A program made the translations under genes and the position numbers. Shown piece by piece: positions 17,426-25,065 of a stretch of 64,000 bases of DNA (positions are counted from its first letter, which is position 1; the number at the start of each line of letters is the position of its first letter). The notes under the pieces were generated by a model that worked only from the letters and a program-made list of their open reading frames with translations, ran no database searches and was not told the DNA's origin. Source of the stretch: Planctomycetota bacterium (lineage in GTDB: Bacteria > Planctomycetota > UBA1135); NCBI GenBank assembly GCA_021776795.1, contig JAJFFC010000020.1, forward strand, positions 1 through 64,000, written 5' to 3'.

Positions 17426-18412
17426 ATGCGTCTCTCCGCCCTCTTCGCCGGCCTTTTGCTGGCCAGCGCCGCCCAAGCTCAGTCTGTCGTCTTCTCAGAT
17501 GACTTCAACGACGGCATTGTCGATCCTCAATGGACCGTCACCTTTGATCCTCTTCAGTTCTGGTCCGTCGGCGAATACCTCGGTGAAATGAACTTCGATG
17601 GTCTGACCGCACCTTTCGGTGCTTTTGACGAGCGTTACACCTTCACCGGCAACGTTTCCCTTCCAGGCACCTTCCAGATGAACATGGACTTCTCCTGGAA
17701 CGATCAGTCGGGAACTCCTCTCGGTGACAACGGTGGCACTTTTGTGGTGCGTATGTATGACAGCTCCGGCATCGACATTGCCACGTTCACTCTTGACGAT
17801 CAAAGCAGCACGGATGCTGGCGACATGACCTTTGCTGGTGGGGTCTCCACGACCTTTACTGCGATTGCCCCTGATAGCTCGGCCACAATTTCCCTGACCC
17901 GCGACGGCGCCGACACCATTGGCTATAGCCTCGATATCGCTGGGGGCACGACTACCTCGGGTTCCTTGGGCACCGTGGCCGGTACCGTGGCCAAGGTGGA
18001 GTTCTACCTCTCCAGCACCACGCTTTGCGGACCTTGCGGACCGATTCTCGGTCAGATTCACGTCGATAGTATCGAAGTCCTCGATGGCATTGTGGGTGGC
18101 GGGCTGAACCTTTCGAGCTCGCCTTTGATCGCAGGCTCCTCGGCAACGATGGCTGTGACCGGCGCCACTCCCTTCGGCACGGTGTTCCTCGCCTACTCCT
18201 TGGCGGGTGGTGGCCCAACCGTCACGCCATTCGGTGTTTCCGACCTGTCCGCTCCGATTAACATCCTGACTTCGTCCGCAGCCGATGTCGGTGGCGATGC
18301 AGCCTTCATCCTCCCAGTTCCTGGTGGCGCCTCTGGCGTCACGGTTTGGTTCCAGGCCCTAGACGAGGCGGCGGGTGAATTCACTAACGGTCTTATGGAG
18401 ACCGTTCTCTAG
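17426..18412 (+). CDS. Secreted protein with lectin-like domain and shared C-terminal beta domain
   Basis: A 328-residue exported protein; the signal peptide ends at AQA near residue 18. Residues about 20-215 look like a jelly-roll/concanavalin-type domain (DDFNDGIVDPQWTV at the start, VDSIEVLDG at the end). Residues about 225-328 form a beta domain with the runs GSSATMAVTGATPFGTVFLAYS and AAFILPVPGG followed by VWFQALD. That C-terminal domain recurs in the window. A CGPC sequence near residue 195 lies in a loop of the first domain and does not belong to a thioredoxin fold. A strong terminator follows. The role is unknown, possibly a surface or matrix protein. Confidence 0.75.
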   Translation: MRLSALFAGLLLASAAQAQSVVFSDDFNDGIVDPQWTVTFDPLQFWSVGEYLGEMNFDGLTAPFGAFDERYTFTGNVSLPGTFQMNMDFSWNDQSGTPLGDNGGTFVVRMYDSSGIDIATFTLDDQSSTDAGDMTFAGGVSTTFTAIAPDSSATISLTRDGADTIGYSLDIAGGTTTSGSLGTVAGTVAKVEFYLSSTTLCGPCGPILGQIHVDSIEVLDGIVGGGLNLSSSPLIAGSSATMAVTGATPFGTVFLAYSLAGGGPTVTPFGVSDLSAPINILTSSAADVGGDAAFILPVPGGASGVTVWFQALDEAAGEFTNGLMETVL

Positions 18413-18439
18413 CCTAGAACGAGAGAAATAGGGAATCTT

Positions 18440-18470
18440 GCGGTTGCCTAATGAGAGGGCAACCGCTTTT
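18440..18470 (+). terminator. Intrinsic terminator
   Basis: GCGGTTGCC at 18440-18448 pairs perfectly with GGCAACCGC at 18458-18466 around an 8-nt loop, followed by TTTTCC. It ends the transcript of the secreted protein gene at 17426-18412. Confidence 0.85.
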
Positions 18471-18558
18471 CCTCCGCGGTGGGGCTCCGCGAACCCAAGT
18501 CCTCCCAAGCGATTGCTCCCATTGGCGGTCATCTAGCAATAGATGTCCGCCTGTTTCT

Positions 18559-19104
18559 TTAGGAGTGATAAGGATCTTCGTCGGTGCGATGAAGCTCTTC
18601 GCTCGGTGCGGCAAGCGCGGCTTCCAAGAGGTGGCGCAAGTGAGCGGCTTGCGGTGCGCCTAGCTTTTGGCCTGCTTGGGAGATTAGGTAGACGACCACC
18701 AGCAATACCAGCAAGATGCCTGCTCCCCAAAGGGCCCAGGGCCAGTGTCCAAGCCAAAGCTGAACGCCGCCAAAAGTCAGCAAGAATAACACTCCAGTGG
18801 CAAAGGCAAGATTGCAAAACATCACGGCAGTCCACACATTGGGATGGGGGGCAATCAGGCCGGTAATTAAGGTGCCGTCGGTTTGTTCTTTGTCTGCAGC
18901 TAAGTTGACTGACAGAGTGGGGGACCACAGGTGCCGATCCTCCATTGGGATGCGCAACTCGGCATGACGCTGCTCTCTGGCCATGCGCCCGACATAATCC
19001 GGGTGTTCCCCCTTGACCAAATCATCGAGGTGATGCGCCGCTTCTTCTACCGGGAGCGGGCTGTGAAACTGGAAGTGCGGTCGAAAGCCGTGGAAGAATT
19101 TCAT
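18559..19104 (-). CDS. Membrane protein of unknown function
   Basis: A 181-residue protein with a polar N-terminal domain (about 1-88, starting MKFFHGFRPHFQFHSPLP), two membrane helices at about 92-111 and 119-140, and an amphipathic C-terminal tail. I do not recognise the family. Its ATG overlaps the stop codon of the large dehydrogenase gene upstream by 4 nt (ATGA), so it is co-translated with it and may belong to the same function at the membrane. Confidence 0.65.
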   Translation of the reverse strand: MKFFHGFRPHFQFHSPLPVEEAAHHLDDLVKGEHPDYVGRMAREQRHAELRIPMEDRHLWSPTLSVNLAADKEQTDGTLITGLIAPHPNVWTAVMFCNLAFATGVLFLLTFGGVQLWLGHWPWALWGAGILLVLLVVVYLISQAGQKLGAPQAAHLRHLLEAALAAPSEELHRTDEDPYHS

Positions 19105-22100
19105 GGCAAGATGGGTTTAAGCACAATGTTGCGAAATTCAATCACCGCTCCTTCCGATTGCAGGGCAATGGGGCCTGGCCAATGAGCAGCCCAGTCGGCG
19201 GTGTTTTGCACCTCACCATTGACCTCAAGCGTCACCTTGGCGCCGTGCACTCGAATACGGTAATGATTCCACTCGCCGAGCGGTCGCTCGTTGCTTGGGA
19301 GGCGCTTGATGGTGCGGCGGCCGGATGTTCGGGAAGCATCGGTCAAGAGCGGAAAGCTATCGATGTTCCAGATGTCGCCAGCATTCCCGGAGTGAAGCTG
19401 CGCTTCGATGCTGCGTGGCCACACTTGATGCGGTTCTTGCACACGAAGCAGGACGCCAGAATTCCCCGGGCCGGTGCTGGGGTCGCCGCGCCAGTCCAGC
19501 TCGATTTCATAATCGGTGTAGCTTTCTTCGGTATAGAGGTAGCCGATGGGTTGGCCCTCGCACCGCAAAATGCCTTCCTGCACACTCCAAACCTTGGAGG
19601 GGTCGGCGCCCTCGGGGAGGTGGTAAGCCCAGCCGCTCAAGTCTTTGCCATTGAACAGGGAGATGGGTTCGCCGAACTTGGGTTCTTCTTCGGCGGGGGC
19701 GGTCAAGAAGGCACTCAGGTCAGCGAGGTCCTGTGCGCTTAGGTTTAATGCCGCAGCAGAAGGCATCAGGGAGAGTTCTTGATGCTCGCGGTTCTGGACC
19801 TCGGCGGCATCGAATACTTGCCGAGCTCCCGCAGTGTCGCGGAGAACAATGCGCTCGCCGTCGGCGAGAAGTGCGCCGGCAAAACGGCGGCCATCATTGA
19901 GTGTGAACACCCAAGAATCGTAGCCAAAGGCAATCGATGCACTGGGGTTGACCATGGCATCAATCAAGGCCTGGCGGCCGTATTTGTCGCGCATCAAACT
20001 CAGTTCCGGGCCGATGCTGCCGCCGAGATCATCGAAGCGGTGACAAGCGGTACAGGTGGCCCTTCCGCGATACAACTCACGGCCACGGTGGACGTCGCCC
20101 GGCAGTTCGGCGATGGCATCCAGAGATTGATAGGCCGGTCCGCCCTGTGTGAAGGGGGCCAGGACGTCGGCCGCTAGCGCACGAATGGCGAGATCTTCCT
20201 GCGCCTTCAGTGGCTCCTGCACGGCTTGCAACACTTCGCTGGGAAGGCGCTTTTCCTTTGCGGCTTGTAGCAAGAACAAGGCTCCTTCTGCAGTGGAGGC
20301 AAGTTCCTTGGCGGCTTCCAGGTCGCCATTGAGTGCGGCTTGCTCTTTGGCCATGGCCGCTTTTCCGTCGCGTGCAAACTCAGCATAAATCGCAAAGCGC
20401 ACCGATGTGGCGTTGCCTTGGGAAGTGCCGTTGTCGTCGGCGGCGCAAGCGCCATGCAAGGTGAGCGTTCCTTTCGGCACCTGAATCGCAATGCGCGATG
20501 GGGCGTGCGTGCCAATGCCTTTGGCAAACACTTTGCCGCCGACGTCGAGCGCGCCGCCGACACAGTCGGTGTCTTTGCGCACCGAACCCCAACCGGCCTC
20601 TGCCTCAATCCAGGTGGCATCGGTCGCGGGCACGATGACGCCGGATTTGCGGAACTGGAGATCGAGCCAGTTGGCCCAGTCGCAAGAATTGCCATCGCCG
20701 GCTTCTTCGACCACGAGCCACAGCACTTCGGCATTTTCGAGTGGCAGGCGGATGTCGATGATTTCTGAGCCGCGCACAATCTCTGACTCCCAAATCTTGG
20801 TCGCTTTGCCAAAGTCACCGCTTAAGGCATCGCCCAAGTCGTAGTTTCGCCAATCGTTCTCTTGCCGATGCCGCACCCAATAGCTGGCCATTTCGCGCAA
20901 CTCTTGCGGCCCGCTCAGCGCAAGCAGAAGCATGGCTTCGGCGGCTTCGCGAGTGGGCATAAAGGCGATGCCATCTACGGCGCGGAATCTTAGGTCTAGT
21001 TGGTTACGCCCATCGAGAGCGAAATCGCGAAGCCAAGCTAAAGAAGATGGCGGATGCAAGCGCCAAGCTACGAGCGCCAACTCGCTGCTGTTCATGTCGC
21101 TTTGCAGTGCGCGTGCAAATAGGGCTTCTTCTTTGCCTTCGGCGCCAATCCCCAAGCTCTCCAAGTAAACGCGGTCGTGCAATGGACCAGCAATGGCGAA
21201 CTCCATCCATAACTCTTCCGCGGCGGCACCTTCTAGGTCGCGCAAGGTCGCGGCGACGCGCGCGCGCACATAGGGGGAGGGGTCCGTGAGGTAATGGCGC
21301 GCGCGTTCGACGGTGGCGCCGTGCTCCCAGGTGAAGGCACGGAAAACGGCGAGGCGCAGGCGCTCATCCTCGGCGAGGGCGGCTTGTTCACGCAAGGTTT
21401 CTTCCTCCTCCAAATTGGCAGCAAGGTCGAAGGCGCGCTGCGCCATGGATCTTTCCAACCCTGGAATCCAAGGGTTCCCATTCCGGGGATCCGGCACGGA
21501 AGGTGTTTTTCGAATGCGCAAAATCCGTCCATAGGCTTCGCGGTCACCCGCAGCATGGCCTCCAACGCCTGGGTCATACCAATCCGCGACGTAAATCGTG
21601 CCGTCAGGGGCGACGGCGACATCACTCGGGCGGAACCAGCGGCCGCGATCTCCGCTAGTTTCGTAGTTGGGTTGAATCAGAATGCCCTCTTCCAACTCCA
21701 AGGCGGCACCGACAATCTTCGGACGATGAGTAAACACCAAGGAGCGCCCAGCATCGGCATTGAGCATGACGCCATGAAGGCTCGGGAAGGTGCTGTCTTC
21801 GTAAACCGTGACCCCCGTGGGGCCGCCAGCGCCATTCGCAGTGCCTAAAGGCATGACGCCTGGGTCTTCCTGATGCCAATGTGCGCTAATCGTGCTCTGA
21901 TCAGGCCGGCGGTCGGCATTCCAGAAGCGACTACCGTCGGCGCTGAAGTAGCCATAGTTGCCACCTTCCACAATTGCCACGGAACGGCACCCTTGGTTGC
22001 CGTCGTCATCGTTGTCGGAAACAAAGATGTCGCCGTAGGCATCCATCGCGCATTCATAGTTATTGCGGAAGTTGTGCGCCAAAATGCGCAAACCGCTGCC

Positions 22101-22805
22101 ATCGGGCTTCATGCGCCCAATCAACCCACCAACCCAAACCCGACCATCATCGGAAACCAAGCCCGGCCGGTTGTCGGCAGCAAACTGCCCTCCGCCGCGA
22201 TAGCTTGAACCGCTACGCAGAGTAAAGCCATCTTTGTCTTCGACGATGTGCGGTCCGGCATTGCCGACCGCGAACAATAAATCACCATCGGGCAGTTCGG
22301 TAAAGGAATGCAAGCCATGGTCATGGTCGGGGCCGCCAAAGCCGCTCAACAAAGTGGTGCGGCTGTCCGCCACCAGGTCGCCATCTAAATCGCGGTATTC
22401 ATAAAGGTAGGGGGAGCAGCTCACCAACACGCGGTCTTCGAGCACGCAGATCCCCAGCGGTGAAACTAATCCGGTGTCTTGCGCGAACACCGTGCTCTTG
22501 TCGGCTTTACCATCGCCATCGGTGTCTTCCAAAACCACCACGCGGTCGCCAAGTTCATGATGTCGGCCTGGGTTGCGCCCATCCCATTGCCGATAGTTCA
22601 CTGCCTCGGTCACCCATAGTCGACCTTCGGCATCGAAAGCCATGGCGGTGGGGTTGTAGAACAGCGGCGACTCCGCCCATAAATCGACACTCATGCCATC
22701 GGCAACTTCGAACTGCTCGTCGAGACTCCCTGCAGGATTCGGGGCTTCGCTGAGAATGGGGACGGTGGCTTCTTGAAGCAGCAGCAGGGCAAGAGCAAGG
22801 GTCAT
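19101..22805 (-). CDS. PVC-type membrane-bound dehydrogenase fusion with NPCBM, heme c and DUF1080 domains
   Basis: From the ATG at 22805 the protein has 1234 residues with a short signal peptide; an extension to 22967 would overlap the divergent sulfatase and is rejected. Domains in order: a glucose/sorbosone-dehydrogenase-like beta-propeller (about 25-460, with DGRVWVGGLIGRMKPDG and DVAVAPDGTIYVADWYDPG); HEAT-type repeats (about 470-640); an NPCBM-like carbohydrate-binding domain (about 690-800, VFAKGIGTHAPSRI); further helices; a c-type heme region with CTACH near 920 of the Pirellula/Verrucomicrobium type; and a C-terminal DUF1080/3-keto-disaccharide-hydrolase-like domain (about 1045-1234, LFNGKDLSGW). 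It probably oxidises a sugar in the periplasm and passes electrons to the heme. Confidence 0.9.
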   Translation of the reverse strand: MTLALALLLLQEATVPILSEAPNPAGSLDEQFEVADGMSVDLWAESPLFYNPTAMAFDAEGRLWVTEAVNYRQWDGRNPGRHHELGDRVVVLEDTDGDGKADKSTVFAQDTGLVSPLGICVLEDRVLVSCSPYLYEYRDLDGDLVADSRTTLLSGFGGPDHDHGLHSFTELPDGDLLFAVGNAGPHIVEDKDGFTLRSGSSYRGGGQFAADNRPGLVSDDGRVWVGGLIGRMKPDGSGLRILAHNFRNNYECAMDAYGDIFVSDNDDDGNQGCRSVAIVEGGNYGYFSADGSRFWNADRRPDQSTISAHWHQEDPGVMPLGTANGAGGPTGVTVYEDSTFPSLHGVMLNADAGRSLVFTHRPKIVGAALELEEGILIQPNYETSGDRGRWFRPSDVAVAPDGTIYVADWYDPGVGGHAAGDREAYGRILRIRKTPSVPDPRNGNPWIPGLERSMAQRAFDLAANLEEEETLREQAALAEDERLRLAVFRAFTWEHGATVERARHYLTDPSPYVRARVAATLRDLEGAAAEELWMEFAIAGPLHDRVYLESLGIGAEGKEEALFARALQSDMNSSELALVAWRLHPPSSLAWLRDFALDGRNQLDLRFRAVDGIAFMPTREAAEAMLLLALSGPQELREMASYWVRHRQENDWRNYDLGDALSGDFGKATKIWESEIVRGSEIIDIRLPLENAEVLWLVVEEAGDGNSCDWANWLDLQFRKSGVIVPATDATWIEAEAGWGSVRKDTDCVGGALDVGGKVFAKGIGTHAPSRIAIQVPKGTLTLHGACAADDNGTSQGNATSVRFAIYAEFARDGKAAMAKEQAALNGDLEAAKELASTAEGALFLLQAAKEKRLPSEVLQAVQEPLKAQEDLAIRALAADVLAPFTQGGPAYQSLDAIAELPGDVHRGRELYRGRATCTACHRFDDLGGSIGPELSLMRDKYGRQALIDAMVNPSASIAFGYDSWVFTLNDGRRFAGALLADGERIVLRDTAGARQVFDAAEVQNREHQELSLMPSAAALNLSAQDLADLSAFLTAPAEEEPKFGEPISLFNGKDLSGWAYHLPEGADPSKVWSVQEGILRCEGQPIGYLYTEESYTDYEIELDWRGDPSTGPGNSGVLLRVQEPHQVWPRSIEAQLHSGNAGDIWNIDSFPLLTDASRTSGRRTIKRLPSNERPLGEWNHYRIRVHGAKVTLEVNGEVQNTADWAAHWPGPIALQSEGAVIEFRNIVLKPILP

Positions 22806-22842
22806 GTTTCTCAGAATAGCGAGCGTGCCTAGGATGAGGGCG

Positions 22843-24315
22843 ATGCCTTCCCCCCGACTGCTCATTCTCAGCCTGTTTTTCTCCCTTTTGGTCAGCTGCC
22901 AACAAGTGGAGACCTCGCCTACCGCGCAACAGAGCGAAGCAAAGGCGACTTCCCAGCGCCCGAACATCGTGTTAATCGTGGCCGACGACCTCGGCTACGG
23001 CGATCTCGGCAGCTACGGCCAACAAAAAATCGAAACGCCGTTTTTAGATCAAATGGCGCGAGAGGGCATGCGCTTTACCGATTTTTATGCAGGCAGCCCG
23101 GTATGCGCGCCGTCCCGCGCCACCCTGCTTACTGGTTTACATCAGGGACATGCCTATGTTCGTGACAATTGGGAAGCCGGTGGCTGGGAAGAGCATGATC
23201 CCGAAGGGCAACTACCGCTGCCTCTTGGCACGACAACCTTGCCATCGATTTTGCAATCGGCTGGTTATGCCACTGCGTGCATTGGCAAATGGGGGCTCGG
23301 CGGGCCCGGCAGCGAAGGTGCGCCGCAAAACCATGGCTTCGATTTGTTTTATGGCTACCTATGCCAGCGCCAAGCGCACAACTTTTACCCCACACATCTT
23401 TGGCGCAATCAAGACAAAGTCGTACTCGAGGGGAATACTTGGAAGAACCTCACCGGCAAGCACTACTCTCATGACTTGATGACCGAAGAGGCGTTGTCGT
23501 GGGTGGAGACCCAAACCGAAGATGGCGATCAGCCGTTCTTTCTCCTGTTGACTTACACCGTGCCGCATTTGGCACTGCAAGTTCCCGAAGATTCTTTAGC
23601 TCCCTACCTTGGGCGTTGGGATGACCCCGCCTACGATGGCAAGAAGGGCTACCTTCCGCATGAGCATCCGCGCGCAGCTTATGCCGGAATGGTTTCGCGG
23701 ATGGACCGCGATGTCGGTCGATTGCTCTCTTTGCTCAAGGAGCAAGGCGTTGACGAAAACACTTTAGTCATGTTTACTTCTGACAATGGCGCGACCTTTG
23801 ACATCGGTGGTGCAGATACGCCGTTCTTCCAAGGCAATGGGGTACTTCGCGGCAACAAGGGGAGTGTCTATGAAGGCGGCATTCGCGTGCCGATGCTCGC
23901 GCGCTGGCCAAGTCAGATTCCTGCTGGCCAAGTGACCGAAGCCATCAGTGCATTCTGGGATCTCATGCCCACCGTTCTAGAAGTTGCAGAAGTGGAATCT
24001 TCCGCCACGACCGACGGCAAGAGTTTGCTGCCAGTTCTTCGCGGCAAATGGTCTGGTGATTCGGCGCGCCAACTGTATTGGGAGTTTCCCGGCTACGGCA
24101 GTCAACAAGCTTTGCGCCATGGGGATTGGATGCTCTTGCGCCGTGGCTTGAAGAAAGGCGAAGGCAAGCCTGAGCTTTACAACCTGCGCCACGACATTAG
24201 TCAAAAACATAATCTTGCCGACGAACACCCAGAACGGGTTGCGCATATGCTGGAGCTCATGCAAGGGGAGCACACGCCGAGTGAGCGTTTCCCCTTGCCG
24301 GGCGTGGATTCCTAA
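22843..24315 (+). CDS. Lipoprotein sulfatase (arylsulfatase type)
   Basis: From the ATG at 22843 the protein has 490 residues; another ATG at 22834 is equally possible. The signal ends in a lipobox (LLVSC, C19), so it should be membrane-attached. The sulfatase active-site motif CAPSR at 88-92 supplies the cysteine that is converted to formylglycine, and D48/D49 in VADDLGYGD should bind calcium; FTSDNGA and the later FWDLMPT segments also match the family. It hydrolyses sulfate esters, probably of polysaccharides. It is divergent from the sugar dehydrogenase fusion, with barely 40 nt between starts, which suggests shared control of a glycan-use function. Its stop overlaps the convergent gene by 4 nt. 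Confidence 0.93.
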   Translation: MPSPRLLILSLFFSLLVSCQQVETSPTAQQSEAKATSQRPNIVLIVADDLGYGDLGSYGQQKIETPFLDQMAREGMRFTDFYAGSPVCAPSRATLLTGLHQGHAYVRDNWEAGGWEEHDPEGQLPLPLGTTTLPSILQSAGYATACIGKWGLGGPGSEGAPQNHGFDLFYGYLCQRQAHNFYPTHLWRNQDKVVLEGNTWKNLTGKHYSHDLMTEEALSWVETQTEDGDQPFFLLLTYTVPHLALQVPEDSLAPYLGRWDDPAYDGKKGYLPHEHPRAAYAGMVSRMDRDVGRLLSLLKEQGVDENTLVMFTSDNGATFDIGGADTPFFQGNGVLRGNKGSVYEGGIRVPMLARWPSQIPAGQVTEAISAFWDLMPTVLEVAEVESSATTDGKSLLPVLRGKWSGDSARQLYWEFPGYGSQQALRHGDWMLLRRGLKKGEGKPELYNLRHDISQKHNLADEHPERVAHMLELMQGEHTPSERFPLPGVDS

Positions 24316-24812
24316 GCGTAACCGTGAAGGTCGAGCAGAGAGTACAGGCCCGATTGCGGATCAAAAGCGATGGCCCAATACCAGAAGCCGCCGTCACTCG
24401 TTTCAATCGGGCGTTCGCGCCAATCTTCGATGTGATCGCCAAAGGAATCCCAATCTGCGCCGGGCAACATGTTGACAAAAAGCAGACGTTGTCCCTCGTG
24501 CTCGACCGCAAAAACTTGGCGTCGGTAGTCGGGTAGGCGGTCGAGGATTTTCGCCAACTCTTGTCGCGCAAAATTACGCGCGCCCTCGGATTTGCCGGTC
24601 CATTCATCGAGTTGCCGTAAGGCACGATTATCTGAGCGCGCCTGCTCCAGCACGGCGGGGAGAGCCGACTCGAATGCGGCATACTCCTCAATCTTGGGGG
24701 TGAAGCGTTTGCCGGAACCGACTGCTCCGGGAACACCCAGGACCTCGGCCTGCTCTGCCGAGAAAATTTGGTGAACAGGTAGGTTTGCATAACGAAAGGT
24801 TGCCTCGACCAC
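24312..24812 (-). CDS. Hypothetical cytoplasmic protein
   Basis: A 166-residue protein starting at the GTG at 24812, the first start in its frame. It has no signal peptide or membrane helix. The C-terminal half is rich in aromatic residues (LLFVNMLPGADWDSFGDHIEDW, quoted only in part by key residues W, D and F), and the middle is helical. I do not recognise it. The coding frame is supported by its compact fit between the sulfatase stop (4-nt convergent overlap) and the next gene. Expression and role are unknown. Confidence 0.55.
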   Translation of the reverse strand: MVEATFRYANLPVHQIFSAEQAEVLGVPGAVGSGKRFTPKIEEYAAFESALPAVLEQARSDNRALRQLDEWTGKSEGARNFARQELAKILDRLPDYRRQVFAVEHEGQRLLFVNMLPGADWDSFGDHIEDWRERPIETSDGGFWYWAIAFDPQSGLYSLLDLHGYA

Positions 24813-24842
24813 ACTCGGACCGGGTGGGTCTACGGGGTGAGC

Positions 24843-24944
24843 TCAGTCCACCACCATGCCACTGCAAGATTGCATGGCAGCAGTGGTCACCAACAGCCCA
24901 AGAGCCATTGGCAGGCCAATCCAAAGGAGGCGTCGACGTGTCAT
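24843..24944 (-). CDS. Possible 33-residue lipoprotein
   Basis: A very short frame starting at the ATG at 24944 encodes a basic N-terminus (MTRRR), a hydrophobic stretch of about 18 residues, and AAMQSC followed by only seven residues (ending MVVD). This looks like a lipoprotein signal with a minimal mature peptide, similar in size to entericidin-like peptides. The frame continues open upstream to 25088, but the extension looks non-coding. No Shine-Dalgarno sequence is visible. Chance occurrence cannot be excluded. Confidence 0.35.
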   Translation of the reverse strand: MTRRRLLWIGLPMALGLLVTTAAMQSCSGMVVD

Positions 24945-25065
24945 ATGAATAGGGACGCCGCGGGAGCTTGATTGTTTGGCATTTTTCTCGGCGTTTCTGG
25001 GGAAGTAGAAATGTCGAATCCGAGGATTTGGCGTAGGATGTAGCATCCAGGTCCATTTGACCCCC

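Noticed and set aside
17990-18070. CGPC sequence in the secreted lectin-like protein as a thioredoxin active site
   Set aside because: The surrounding sequence has no thioredoxin fold; it lies in a loop of a beta-sandwich-like domain.
22806-22967. Upstream start for the dehydrogenase fusion
   Set aside because: It would overlap the sulfatase signal sequence, and the ATG at 22805 is directly followed by a signal peptide.
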